Assembly: GCA_026388345.1 (NCBI GenBank)
Contig: JAPLJY010000321.1
Coordinates: 1-25,695 of the forward strand
Length of the DNA stretch: 25,695 bases
Direction: 5' to 3'
Origin: Deltaproteobacteria bacterium
GTDB taxonomy: Bacteria; Desulfobacterota; Syntrophia; Syntrophales; UBA5619
In this document: positions 14,892 through 22,596 of the stretch, piece by piece
Position numbering within the stretch: position 1 is the first letter of the stretch
Layout: the number at the start of each line of letters is the position of its first letter
Position numbers and translations under genes: made by a program
Notes under the pieces: model-generated
Told to the model about the DNA's origin: nothing
The model's database searches: none
What the model saw: the letters and a program-made list of their open reading frames with translations, nothing else

Positions 14892-15473
14892 CTACGGCTC
14901 GATCCTGGTCCCGAGGACGGCCAGAAATTTTGCAAGCCAGACCGGATGGGCGGGCCACGCCGGCGCCGTCACCAGATTTCCGTCCACATGCGCCTGGTCG
15001 ATCGGCACCTCCGCGAAGACGCCGCCGGCGCACGTCACATCCGGTCCCACGGCGGGATAGGCGCTGCACCCTCTTCCCTTCAATACACCCGCCGCCGCCA
15101 GAACCTGCGCCCCGTGGCAGACGGCCGCGATGGGCTTGTTCGCCTCGGCAAAGCCGCGCACGATCTCCAGGACTTTCGCGTTCAGCCGGATGTACTCCGG
15201 CGCCCGGCCGCCGGGAATCACCAGGGCATCGTAATCGCCGGCCTTCACCTCGTCGAACGAGGCGTTCAGGGTAAAATTGTGGCCCCGCTTCTCGCTGTAG
15301 GTCTGGTCCCCCTCGAAGTCGTGGATCGCCGTGCGCACCGCCTCACCCGCCTTCTTCCCGGGGCAGACCGCATGAACTGCATGCCCGACCATCTGCAGGG
15401 CCTGGAAAGGCACCATCACCTCGTAGTCCTCGACATAATCGCCCACCAGCATCAAAATCCTCTTTTTCGACAT
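14892..15473 (-). CDS. PfpI/DJ-1 family protein (class I glutamine-amidotransferase-like fold)
   Basis: A 193-aa protein with the nucleophile elbow AAVCHGAQ (Cys119, followed by His120), the acidic residue of GDYVEDYE (Glu15) and [10 protein letters not shown]. All three are conserved in the PfpI branch. Members have been described as intracellular peptidases, general-stress proteins or protein/nucleotide deglycases; which applies here is not decided by sequence. AGGAGG about 9 bp upstream supports ATG 15473. The gene stands alone on the minus strand, between the importer operon and a structured intergenic region. Its leader includes a 7-bp GC hairpin (15523-15543). Confidence 0.87.
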   Translation of the reverse strand: MSKKRILMLVGDYVEDYEVMVPFQALQMVGHAVHAVCPGKKAGEAVRTAIHDFEGDQTYSEKRGHNFTLNASFDEVKAGDYDALVIPGGRAPEYIRLNAKVLEIVRGFAEANKPIAAVCHGAQVLAAAGVLKGRGCSAYPAVGPDVTCAGGVFAEVPIDQAHVDGNLVTAPAWPAHPVWLAKFLAVLGTRIEP

Positions 15474-15878
15474 CTCTTTTTCCTCCTTTCATGAAGTCCG
15501 ATCCGAACATCACCTGACGCGACCGCCCGCCGGGTCCGGGCGGCGGACGCAACCCTCCCTCTCCGTCACACTTCTGAAAAAAACGATGAACCGGCTCGCG
15601 GATCCGCGAGTCGCGTTGTTAACATGCCAAAAGATCGGCGCCTGCGCGGAGGAATCTCTTTGGGGAAAGCCCCGGTGCAATCCGGCCGAAAACGAGGGCA
15701 GGTGGAAAGGTCGGTGGAACAGGCGCCTGTTTATGGATAGCACCGCAACCCCGCGGATGTCAATACCTCATTGCGGACGGAAACCGACCTTTTCCTCTTT
15801 GACACACCGGGATCATTCCCTTATACTGTCATCGTCCAAAGGGAAGCTTATGATCCGAAAACCAAAAAGGAGGATGCC
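15474..15878. other. 405-bp non-coding region with several strong palindromes
   Basis: No convincing gene lies here. The structures, in order, are: hairpin CCGCCCG/CGGGCGG (15523-15529 with 15537-15543), a perfect 16-bp palindrome CTCGCGGATCCGCGAG (15595-15610), GGCGCCTG (15638-15645) complementary to CAGGCGCC (15720-15727), and a perfect 14-bp palindrome AACAGGCGCCTGTT (15718-15731). Between the last two arms are two small stem-loops, GGGG-AAAG-CCCC and CCGG-TGCAAT-CCGG. A sigma70-type promoter follows at 15799-15827. The block at 15638-15727 could be a structured RNA or a protein-binding region. Confidence 0.55.
15799..15827 (+). promoter_or_regulatory. Sigma70-type promoter upstream of the four-TM protein gene
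   Basis: A perfect -35 TTGACA (15799-15804) is separated by exactly 17 bp from TATACT (15822-15827), a one-mismatch -10 box. Transcription would start near 15834, giving a leader of about 45 nt that includes the AAGGAGG ribosome binding site before ATG 15879. This is the clearest housekeeping promoter in the window. Confidence 0.65.
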
Positions 15879-16460
15879 ATGGACCTGTCGATGGGGAACA
15901 AGAATGTGGTCGTGGGGTTTCTGGTGATCATGGTCTATTTCTCGATGACGGTTGCCATTGAGCGGACGACGTCGATGCCCCAGTTCCATGAAAAGGCGGC
16001 GGCCGTCGTGGTGGACACCAAGGGTTCGTCGAACCCGCTGGATCATCAGGTCGTCGATATCAAACGGGGACCCGTATACCGGACAGGCGGGCTTTACTTC
16101 CAGAACTACTATCCCGCCTCGTACGTCCGCGTGCCGAACTCCTCCCGGGAGGCCGGCTACAACATGCGGCTCTACGCCTGGATCTTCGCGTTGTTCAACA
16201 TCGCAATCGGCGTCATCGTGGGAATCCAGACCCGGGCCGACCGGAGGCTCCGCGCCTGGGCGTCGTGGCTTGCGGTGGCGGGCGTGATCCTCTACCCCAT
16301 CCGGGATCTGGTTTTCTTCTGGTGCCGCTGGTTTGCGGTCAACGCGCCCGCATCGGTGGTTTACCCGATCAAGATCGCGGGCGGTGTCGCGATGTTCGTC
16401 GCCCTGCTCCTGGCGCTCATCGTCTTTGTGCAGGGGGCGCGACCGGCGGACGCCCGATGA
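15879..16460 (+). CDS. Unknown inner-membrane protein with four predicted TM segments
   Basis: A 193-aa protein I do not recognise. Hydrophobic helices lie near residues 9-27, 98-116, 127-146 and 164-186. Between the first and second is a ~70-residue soluble loop with HEKAAAVVVDT and a tyrosine-rich LYFQNYYPASYVRVP. The hydrophobic pattern and flanking charges do not settle its orientation. The start ATG 15879 has AGGAGG 5 bp upstream and sits behind a strong sigma70-like promoter; the frame is open further upstream but that part has no ribosome binding site. The metallophosphoesterase gene starts 91 bp downstream on the same strand and may be co-transcribed. No catalytic motif was seen. Confidence 0.75.
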   Translation: MDLSMGNKNVVVGFLVIMVYFSMTVAIERTTSMPQFHEKAAAVVVDTKGSSNPLDHQVVDIKRGPVYRTGGLYFQNYYPASYVRVPNSSREAGYNMRLYAWIFALFNIAIGVIVGIQTRADRRLRAWASWLAVAGVILYPIRDLVFFWCRWFAVNAPASVVYPIKIAGGVAMFVALLLALIVFVQGARPADAR

Positions 16461-16551
16461 CGGGGATCGCCCCCGAAACCGGTGCTTCAATCGGTGCGGG
16501 CGGAATCGGACATATCCGTCGCCCGGCCCCGTTTACGACGGAGTCCGCCCT

Positions 16552-17748
16552 ATGATGTTCGGATTGCCGTTTGCCACGTTCCGCCTGACGATCCTCACAC
16601 TTGCGCTGCTCGCCCAGATTTACCTCTTCCTCCTCGCCCGGCGGGCCATCCTCTCCTCGCGCCGGTCCGACCGCTTCAAATCCCGGGCGGTCGGCGCCGC
16701 GGGGGCGGCGATCAGCCTGCTCTTCGCGGCAAACCTCGACATCCTGTTCCGGCCTATCCCCTGGGCGGACCCGCCGGCGGCGGCGCAGATCATCCTCTTC
16801 TACCCCCCGGTCGTGTGGAACCTGGGATCGCTCTTCTCCGCCCTGCTCCTCTTCCTCGGGCAGATCGCCGGTTTCCTGGCACGGCGGATCGTCCATCTTG
16901 CTCGCCGCCTGGCCGGTCGTTCTGCACCCCCTGTCGATCCGGGCCGCCGCCTCCTGCTCCAGGCCGGGGCGGGCGGTCTGTTTGCCGTTCCGCTGCTGCT
17001 CGCCGGATACGGTGCGTCCCATGCCGGCCGGAGGGACGACATCCAGGAGCTCGCCCTGCCCTTCGGCTGCCCCCTCAGGGTGGTTCAGCTCACCGACATC
17101 CATGCCGGCATCTTCATGAACCGGCGGCAGATGCGGTACTATGTCGACCAGGTGATCTCGCTGCAGCCGGACCTGTTCGTGCTGACCGGGGACTACGTCT
17201 CGAACTCGCTCTCTTTTCTCCCGGGCTGCATGGAAGAGATGGCCCGGGTCCGCGCCCGGTACGGAACCTTCGCCACGCTCGGAAACCATGAACACTGGTA
17301 CGGGTCGCTGATCGAGCTCCGGGCGATCTTCCGGCGGTACGGGGTGCCGCTTTTGAACAACGAATACCGGATCATCCGGACCGACACGGGTAGGTTTTCG
17401 GTCATCGGAATCGACGACCTCCGCACCGGCGAAAGCAACCTGGAGGCCGCCTTGTACGGGCTCGACCCCGCCATCCCGGGGCTTCTGCTGTCGCATCGCC
17501 CGGAGATATTCCCCCGGGCCACCACGCTCGGCATTCCCCTGACCCTCTCGGGCCACTATCATGGGGGTCAGATCAAACTGGGCCTGCCGGGGGGAGGGAT
17601 CAGCCTGGCCCATCTCCGCACCCCGTACGTCGAGGGGTTGTTCCGGATCGGGGCCGCGCGGCTGTACGTCAGCCGGGGGATCGGCACCACATTCACGCCG
17701 GTCCGGCTGAATGCGCCGCCGGAGATCACCCTGCTTCATCTGACCTGA
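16552..17748 (+). CDS. Membrane-anchored calcineurin-like metallophosphoesterase (YaeI/YkuE type)
   Basis: A 398-aa protein. The N-terminal ~155 residues hold about four hydrophobic segments (near 8-28, 45-62, 78-110 and 137-153, the last following a GRRLLLQ sequence). The catalytic domain shows all metallophosphoesterase blocks: TDIHAG (Asp182/His184), GDYVSN (Asp214), GNHEHW (Asn245/His246), LSHRPE (His315) and SGHYHGGQ (His335/His337). It binds two metals and hydrolyses phosphodiesters; the GHxHGGQ form is seen in YaeI/YkuE-type enzymes, some of which act on lipid-linked substrates. The start ATG 16552 has GGAG 8 bp upstream; a second ATG follows at once. The substrate is unknown. Confidence 0.88.
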   Translation: MMFGLPFATFRLTILTLALLAQIYLFLLARRAILSSRRSDRFKSRAVGAAGAAISLLFAANLDILFRPIPWADPPAAAQIILFYPPVVWNLGSLFSALLLFLGQIAGFLARRIVHLARRLAGRSAPPVDPGRRLLLQAGAGGLFAVPLLLAGYGASHAGRRDDIQELALPFGCPLRVVQLTDIHAGIFMNRRQMRYYVDQVISLQPDLFVLTGDYVSNSLSFLPGCMEEMARVRARYGTFATLGNHEHWYGSLIELRAIFRRYGVPLLNNEYRIIRTDTGRFSVIGIDDLRTGESNLEAALYGLDPAIPGLLLSHRPEIFPRATTLGIPLTLSGHYHGGQIKLGLPGGGISLAHLRTPYVEGLFRIGAARLYVSRGIGTTFTPVRLNAPPEITLLHLT

Positions 17749-18061
17749 CGATCGGGCGCCGCCCTTGAATCCGCCCGCGAGCACTTACTCCGCGGCTTGC
17801 TGCGGGGTAAGCGAGCAAAAACGAAATGGTTTGTTCCTTATTAAGGATCGAAGATTCTCAGCAGCTTGCTGCGGAGATCTTCAATCTCCGTGGCTGAAAA
17901 GATCGGGCATCCCCACCGGTCCGGGCTGCGGCATTTGCACTTCGTCGGCATTCATGATAAGGGACCTGCCATCTTTGAACATCGCCGTCCGCATCACCGG
18001 ATCCGAAGCCGCGCCGGGAAGGGGATCGCGAAACGTTTCTGCCTGAAGGGAAAGTGCAGCC
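17749..18061. other. 313-bp intergenic region with two palindromic repeat units
   Basis: This region lies between the phosphoesterase gene and znuA. Two related units share CTTGCTGCGG: CCGCGGCTTGCTGCGG near 17791-17806, and a longer hairpin at 17850-17882 (GAAGAT and CTC on the left, ATCTTC and GAG on the right, around GCAG-CTTG-CTGC). They look like REP/BIME-type dispersed repeats. Downstream to 18061 is GC-rich sequence with a plausible AAGGGA ribosome binding site before znuA. I found no clear Zur/Fur operator or promoter. Confidence 0.5.
17850..17882. repeat. 33-bp near-perfect inverted repeat
   Basis: The left arm GAAGAT-T-CTC-A-GCAG and right arm CTGC-G-GAG-ATCTTC pair around the loop CTTG, with one unpaired T and one A/G mismatch. 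No U-tract follows on the plus strand, so it is a REP-like element more than a standard terminator. A shorter relative lies ~45 bp upstream. Confidence 0.6.
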
Positions 18062-18904
18062 ATGGGGAAAATGTTTCTCGGAATGGCCTTCGGTCTCCTG
18101 ATCCTCCCGGGAATCGGCGCTGCGGCATTTGCGTCCGACCATCAGATCCCGATCTCCGTCAGCGTCCTTCCCCAGGCCTGTTTCGTGGAGCGGGTGGCGG
18201 GGGAACGGGCTGCGGTCCATGTGATGATCCCGAAAGGGGCGAGCCCCGAAACGTACGAGCCGACGCCGCAGCAGCTCGTCGCCCTTTCCGATTCCCGGAT
18301 CTACGTCAAGGTGGGCGCACCCGGTCTTCCGTTCGAGGAGAAGTACCTCCGGACCGTCCTCGACCGGAACCGGAAACTGATCGTGGTCGGCATGTCCGAC
18401 GGCATGACCTTCCGGAAGGAGGACCCCCATGTCTGGACCTCCCCGTCCGCCGTCCGGATCGCAGCCGATAACATCGCCCGGGCCCTGATTGCGTATGATC
18501 CGCCGCACCGGGAGGAATACGAGCGTAATCTCCATGCCTTTATCCGGGAGATCGACATCCTGGACGGGGAAATCCGGCGGGCGCTCGCCGGGAAAAAGGG
18601 ATACGCCTTCATGGTCTATCACCCCGCCTGGGGCTACTTCGCCGACGATTACGGCCTCCGCCAGCTTGCCGTCGAAGAGGAGGGAAAACCGGTCAGCGCC
18701 GCCCATATCCGGGAGATGGTCGATCTCGCCCGGGGAAAGGGGATCCGGGCGATCCTCGTCCAGAAGGGGTTCGATACGAAGAGCGCCCGGACGGTCGCCC
18801 GCGAGATCGGAGGCGAGGTTGTGGAGACCGATCCCCTGGAGCGGGACTGGCTTGCGGGGATGAGAACCTTTACCGCGCTGCTGACGCGGGTTCTGAGAAA
18901 ATAA
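18062..18904 (+). CDS. znuA: Zinc/manganese-type ABC importer, periplasmic binding protein
   Basis: A 280-aa cluster A-I metal-binding protein. A signal peptide (hydrophobic residues 5-24, ending FAS before DHQ) sends it to the periplasm. Metal-site positions are His123 (EDPHVW), His187 (VYHPAWGYF) and Asp257 (ETDPL). The first ligand, usually His in a PHxYEPTP motif, is Glu63 here (GASPETYEPTP). The His/acid-rich loop common in zinc-specific ZnuA is absent. The fold and genome context (ATPase and permease directly behind) support a Zn/Mn/Fe importer, but the metal is open. An AAGGGA tract precedes the ATG. Transcription probably covers all three genes. Confidence 0.85.
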   Translation: MGKMFLGMAFGLLILPGIGAAAFASDHQIPISVSVLPQACFVERVAGERAAVHVMIPKGASPETYEPTPQQLVALSDSRIYVKVGAPGLPFEEKYLRTVLDRNRKLIVVGMSDGMTFRKEDPHVWTSPSAVRIAADNIARALIAYDPPHREEYERNLHAFIREIDILDGEIRRALAGKKGYAFMVYHPAWGYFADDYGLRQLAVEEEGKPVSAAHIREMVDLARGKGIRAILVQKGFDTKSARTVAREIGGEVVETDPLERDWLAGMRTFTALLTRVLRK

Positions 18905-18943
18905 CGGCGGATCCGGGCATCGGATCGCCTCTTGCGGGAACGC

Positions 18944-19708
18944 ATGGAAATGGAAACCCTGATCGAAATCGAACATGTCACGTACGGCTATGAGAAGAGG
19001 CCCGTCCTGGAGGACGTATCCCTCACCATAGCCCCGCAGGACTTCATCCTCGTCATCGGCCCGAACGGGGGCGGAAAAACCACGCTCCTCAAACTGATCC
19101 TCGGCATCATGGCGCCCTGGAGCGGCAAGATCCGTTTCCACGGGGAAGTGGGCGGACGCCTCGGGTATGTTCCCCAATCCGCCAACTTCAACCGGAATTT
19201 TCCCATCTCCGTCTTCGACATGGTCCTGACCGGCTGCATGCGGGCAGACAGCTACCTCAGACGGCATACCCGGGAAGAAACCGAAAAGACCGGGGCCATC
19301 CTCGAAAAGCTCGCCCTGTATGGAAAGAGAAAGGATAACATCACCGACCTCTCCGGCGGGCAGCTCCAGCGGGTCCTGATCGCCCGCGCCCTCGTCTCGG
19401 AACCGCTCGCCCTCTTCCTCGACGAACCGACGACGGCGATGGACGCCACATCCCAGACCGACCTCCTCGATCTGCTGACGGAACTCCAGACGCAGATGGG
19501 CATCGTGGTCGTCACCCACGACCCGACGCCCTATGCCCAGTCCTACCGCCATATCGCCTGTCTCAACCGGAATCTCTACTGCCACGAGCGGGGTGAGCTC
19601 GATTCGAGAACGCTGGAGCTGGTTTACGGCTGCCCGGTGGAGATCCTGGGACACGGCATCCCCCACACGCTCCTCGCCAGTCACGGAGAGGAAGAGAAAC
19701 GGCTATGA
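18944..19708 (+). CDS. znuC: ABC importer ATP-binding protein, Zn/Mn type
   Basis: A 254-aa ATPase with Walker A GPNGGGKTT, YVPQSANFNRNFPISV (Q-loop and the PxSV segment typical of metal-type family ATPases), signature LSGGQLQR, Walker B LFLDEPTTAMD and switch VVTHD. It drives the znuA/znuB importer. The start is ambiguous: ATG 18944 is preceded by GGGAA, ATG 18950 follows two codons on, and an in-frame TTG at 18932 is also open. The stop overlaps the permease start (ATGA), a sign of coupled translation. Confidence 0.9.
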   Translation: MEMETLIEIEHVTYGYEKRPVLEDVSLTIAPQDFILVIGPNGGGKTTLLKLILGIMAPWSGKIRFHGEVGGRLGYVPQSANFNRNFPISVFDMVLTGCMRADSYLRRHTREETEKTGAILEKLALYGKRKDNITDLSGGQLQRVLIARALVSEPLALFLDEPTTAMDATSQTDLLDLLTELQTQMGIVVVTHDPTPYAQSYRHIACLNRNLYCHERGELDSRTLELVYGCPVEILGHGIPHTLLASHGEEEKRL

Positions 19709-20526
19709 ACACCATCCTCTCCTATGAATTCATGCAGAATGCGCTCCTCGCCGGGGTCCTGGCCAGCATCGCCTGCGGCGTCATCGGCCCCTTCATCGTG
19801 ACCCGGCGGATGGTCTTCATCAGCGGGGGCTTGAGCCACACCGCCTTCGGCGGCCTCGGGATTGCCTACTGGCTGGGCATCCGCCCCCTCTTCGGGGCGA
19901 CTGCCTTCGTCCTCACCGCCGCCGTCCTCATCGGCCGTCTGGAGGAGAAAAGGCTCAGCCAGAACGACCTGTTCATCGGCATCCTCTGGGCCGTCGGCGT
20001 GGCGATCGGGATCATCTTCATCCACATCACCCCCGGATACGCCCCCGACCTGATGACCTTCCTGTTCGGAAACATTCTGACCGTCCCCCGGACGGACGTG
20101 GTCATCATGTTCGTCCTCGTTCTGATCGTCTGCGGCGCCGTGGCGCTCTTTTACAACGGGTTTGTCGCCATCGCCCTCGACGAGGAGTACGCCCGGGCAA
20201 GGCGTCTCCCCGTCGCCGCGCTGAAGATGGGCCTGATGATCCTTACGGCCCTGACCATCGTGACGCTCATCCAGGTGGTGGGGATCCTCCTCGTCATCGC
20301 GCTCCTGACCATCCCGGTCGCCGTCGCCTCCGAGCTCTCGCGGAACTTCCGCCGGATCATGCTGCTGTCGGTTCTCTGCGGCATCCTGATCTGCCTCTCC
20401 GGCCTGGCGGCCTCTTACCTTATCGAACTCCCCTCGGGCGCCTCGATCATCCTGATCGGCGGGATCCTGCTGGGTCTCATCAAGGGGATGAAACGTCTCG
20501 CCAGTCGCAAGTCCGCCGCCGGATAG
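19705..20526 (+). CDS. znuB: Zn/Mn-type ABC importer permease
   Basis: A 273-aa membrane protein of the ABC-3 family with about eight hydrophobic helices and the family features SGGLSHTAFGGLGIAYWLG near residues 36-54 and LLVIALLTIPVAVA near 197-210. Length is normal for the family. Its last ~147 bp (20371-20517) recur in altered form at 22439-22584, beyond the motA/motB pair. The present copy is intact, and an 18-bp perfect palindrome begins at the first base after its stop codon. The start overlaps znuC (ATGA). Confidence 0.9.
   Translation: MNTILSYEFMQNALLAGVLASIACGVIGPFIVTRRMVFISGGLSHTAFGGLGIAYWLGIRPLFGATAFVLTAAVLIGRLEEKRLSQNDLFIGILWAVGVAIGIIFIHITPGYAPDLMTFLFGNILTVPRTDVVIMFVLVLIVCGAVALFYNGFVAIALDEEYARARRLPVAALKMGLMILTALTIVTLIQVVGILLVIALLTIPVAVASELSRNFRRIMLLSVLCGILICLSGLAASYLIELPSGASIILIGGILLGLIKGMKRLASRKSAAG
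20371..20517 (+). repeat. Direct repeat copy A (3' end of znuB)
   Basis: This 147-bp segment within znuB aligns with 22439-22584 with about 15 mismatches and one single-base gap by manual alignment, roughly 90 percent identity. Weaker similarity reaches upstream to a shared GAACTTC (20343 and 22415) and downstream to the TAG stop. The two copies bracket the motA/motB segment. Confidence 0.85.
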
Positions 20527-20544
20527 ATATCCGGATCCGGATAT
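20527..20544. repeat. Perfect 18-bp palindrome at the znuB/insert junction
   Basis: ATATCCGGATCCGGATAT is its own reverse complement. It begins at the first base after the znuB stop, where similarity with the second znuB end stops. It could be a stem-loop left by insertion, a recombination site or a weak terminator; no T-run follows. Confidence 0.7.
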
Positions 20545-20867
20545 GCCGCAATTGCGCTTCGGCTAACAATGGTGAGATACTCCAGTAATGCAGCATAATA
20601 ACTTTGATGTCGGATCTTGGTAATTGACAATATAAACATAGCTTGGTAGGTATCAGGAGGCAATGGACGGCCGGCAGGAATACAGTACCCTGGAGCATTA
20701 TGCCACAATCAGCCTCGGCAAAGAGAGGTGGAAGTTTTTTTGATAAGATGCCAACCGGCAGATGCTCCTCTATATCTTCTATAGCTTGTAAAACAACTTG
20801 CATTGATGGGTAGAGCCCGCTACGCGTTTCCACTCGATGCGCCGATTTCGATACGAGACGGAATAGC
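20545..20867. other. Intergenic region upstream of the stator genes
   Basis: About 320 bp of lower-GC DNA between the palindrome and motA. A TTGACA at 20628-20633 has no good -10 at 16-18 bp. AGGAGG two bases before ATG 20663 opens a 26-codon ORF to 20743 that is too weakly supported to call. The minus strand has open frames, one with a helix-like QVVLQAIEDIEEHL, but nothing recognisable. No insertion-sequence inverted repeats were found. Confidence 0.4.
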
Positions 20868-21695
20868 ATGAAAAAAAAATCTAATATAACCTCTCTGAGG
20901 AAAGATTTCCGGGTTTCTTACGCATCAATCATTGGGGCCATTTTCGGCTCTGCGCTTATTGTCGGCGCCATTCTGATGGGAACGCGCAACTATCTTTCTT
21001 TTCTGAATATCGAGGGATTTATGATCGTCGTTGGCGGAACACTCGCCGTTGCCTTCATGAGTTATCAGGCCAATTATGTGATCGAGGCGTTGAAGGGTAT
21101 CGGCCTCATGTTCATGAAAGCCGATGTAACCCATGAAAATCTTCACCGCGATATGATCAATATCCTGGACTGGGCCCGCATCGTCAGGGTAAAAGGGCTG
21201 CGCGGCCTTGAATCCGAGGTGGAAGATACGGGCATCAAAGATCCGTTCGTACGTTACGGTCTGGACATGGTGGTCAGCAACTACACCCCCGAAGAGGTCC
21301 GTTCGATGATGGAAACCGCAGCGGATGCATACTACGAGCGTGACACGACAGCGGCGCGCGTGCTGATGTCCATGGCAAGCCATGCCCCCGCTTTCGGCAT
21401 GGTCGGGACGCTGGTTGGCATGGTGATCATGCTCGGCAATTTCAAGGGTGATATTTCCGGTATCGGGTCAGGCATGGCGGTGTCGCTCCTCTCAACCCTG
21501 TATGGCGTGGTAACGGCCCGTATGGTATACATGCCCCCCGCCGCGAAGATATTTCAAAAACAGGAAGATCTGCGCTTTCGCAACTATCTGATTACGGAAG
21601 GCATGGTTCTGCTTGTTGACAACCGCTCTCACCATTACGTTCAGGACCGGCTCAATAGCTTTCTCAAACCGGGACTTCATCAAAAAACCCTCTGA
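20868..21695 (+). CDS. motA: Flagellar motor stator protein MotA/PomA
   Basis: A 275-aa inner-membrane protein with four hydrophobic segments (about residues 15-37, 44-62, 167-190 and 199-222). The family blocks APAFGMVGTLVGMVIML and GMAVSLLSTLYGVV flank the conserved stator prolines. MotA and MotB together form the ion-conducting stator that turns the flagellar rotor. The cytoplasmic loop between helices 2 and 3 is present. The gene begins with nine A residues after the ATG, a possible slippage site. Base composition is clearly more AT-rich than the neighbouring transporter genes. No other flagellar gene is in the window. Confidence 0.9.
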   Translation: MKKKSNITSLRKDFRVSYASIIGAIFGSALIVGAILMGTRNYLSFLNIEGFMIVVGGTLAVAFMSYQANYVIEALKGIGLMFMKADVTHENLHRDMINILDWARIVRVKGLRGLESEVEDTGIKDPFVRYGLDMVVSNYTPEEVRSMMETAADAYYERDTTAARVLMSMASHAPAFGMVGTLVGMVIMLGNFKGDISGIGSGMAVSLLSTLYGVVTARMVYMPPAAKIFQKQEDLRFRNYLITEGMVLLVDNRSHHYVQDRLNSFLKPGLHQKTL

Positions 21696-21718
21696 TGCTG
21701 ATGGCTTAATACCCTAAT

Positions 21719-22402
21719 ATGAGCTTTCGATATAAAAAGAAAAGACGGATGGATGATCATCGTCTCGATGACTGGCTGATGACCTATGCGGACATGATCA
21801 CACTTATACTCTGTTTCTTCGCGATCATTCTGTCTGTATCCGTCGTCAAGGACGAGAAGTTCGAGCAGGTCAAGAAAAAAGTCTTGGAACAATTTGCCGT
21901 TTCTGATGTTACGAAGGAGATAAAAGCGCCGCCGTTGGAGAACCAGCAATCGATTACCACGGCTTTACAAGGCCAGCAGGGTGTGGCGGTTGAGGACGGT
22001 GATCGCTATACCGCCATTGAAATGAACAGCGCGCCGTTTTTCGCCAGTGGATCCGCAGAATTAAGACCCGAGGGTCAACGTCTGCTGACAACCGTACTGC
22101 CGACACTGCAAAACGAGCGTTTCCGGGATTACCAGATCACGGTTGAAGGACATACGGACGATATGCTCATCAGCACGGCACAGTTCCCTTCGAACTGGGA
22201 ATTATCAACGGCCAGGGCTGCTGTTGTTGTACGCTTCTTTATCAATAACGACATCCCTGCGACAAAGCTGCGTGCTGTAGGTTATGCTGATGTATTGCCG
22301 AAGGTTCCCAACCGGGATGTATCCGGCAGACCAATTCCTGAGAACCAGGCCCAGAATCGTCGTGTTGTAATCAAATTTGAAAAGATTGAGAAGAAATTTT
22401 GA
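21719..22402 (+). CDS. motB: Flagellar motor stator protein MotB (OmpA-like peptidoglycan-binding domain)
   Basis: A 227-aa protein. One N-terminal helix contains WLMTYADMITLILCFFA, with the ion-path aspartate at residue 25 (Asp32 in Escherichia coli MotB, Asp24 in PomB). After a plug/linker region comes an OmpA-C domain with VEGHTDD and STARAAVV, which bind peptidoglycan. It is somewhat short (E. coli MotB is 308 aa) because the linker is compact. It follows motA by 23 bp with no clear ribosome binding site. The coupling ion cannot be decided by eye. It lies inside the segment bounded by the duplicated znuB end. Confidence 0.9.
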   Translation: MSFRYKKKRRMDDHRLDDWLMTYADMITLILCFFAIILSVSVVKDEKFEQVKKKVLEQFAVSDVTKEIKAPPLENQQSITTALQGQQGVAVEDGDRYTAIEMNSAPFFASGSAELRPEGQRLLTTVLPTLQNERFRDYQITVEGHTDDMLISTAQFPSNWELSTARAAVVVRFFINNDIPATKLRAVGYADVLPKVPNRDVSGRPIPENQAQNRRVVIKFEKIEKKF

Positions 22403-22414
22403 TTTGTTTGACAA

Positions 22415-22596
22415 GAACTTCTCCTTCCGATGAAATCAGTTCTCTGCGGCATCCTGATCTGCCTCTCCGTTCTGGCGGTCTCTTGCTTCATCGAACGATC
22501 ATCAGGCGCCTCGATGCTCCTGATCGACGGGATCCTGCTGGGTCTCATCAAGGGACGAAACGTCTCGCCAGTCGCAAGTCCGCCCACCCATAGAGA
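22415..22596 (+). pseudogene. Degenerate duplicate of the znuB 3' end
   Basis: The sequence from about 22439 translates to VLCGILICLSVLAVS and then ILLGLIKG, matching the C-terminus of the intact permease (VLCGILICLSGLAAS, ILLGLIKG). A one-base deletion near 22553 (AAGGGACGAAAC against AAGGGGATGAAAC) shifts the frame. In the other frame the original tail RLASRKSA and the TAG stop position are still recognisable. No N-terminal part is present, so this is a relic of a duplication or insertion event and not a functional gene. Confidence 0.8.
22439..22584 (+). repeat. Direct repeat copy B (znuB-derived)
   Basis: This is the partner of 20371-20517 in the same orientation: 146 bp against 147, with the single gap near 22553. 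Together they bracket about 1.9 kb carrying motA and motB. Confidence 0.85.

Noticed and set aside
12124..15069. A ~980-codon open frame on the minus strand opposite the importer operon
   Set aside because: It is a shadow of GC-rich codon use: the product is a low-complexity Asp/Arg/Gly/Glu/His-rich string with no domains, and the plus-strand genes have complete family motifs.
15638..15727. Calling a cobalamin riboswitch
   Set aside because: Only the short GGGAA...CCGGTGCAATCCGG-like core fits. The conserved CCCGC(A/C)ACTGT segment and B12 box were not found, and a strong promoter lies downstream of it.
20663..20743. A 26-codon ORF behind AGGAGG
   Set aside because: The spacing to ATG is only two bases, and the product shows no recognisable feature.
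20527..22438. An insertion sequence or transposon carrying motAB
   Set aside because: No transposase, integrase or terminal inverted repeats were seen; only the znuB-derived direct repeats and one palindrome mark the boundaries.
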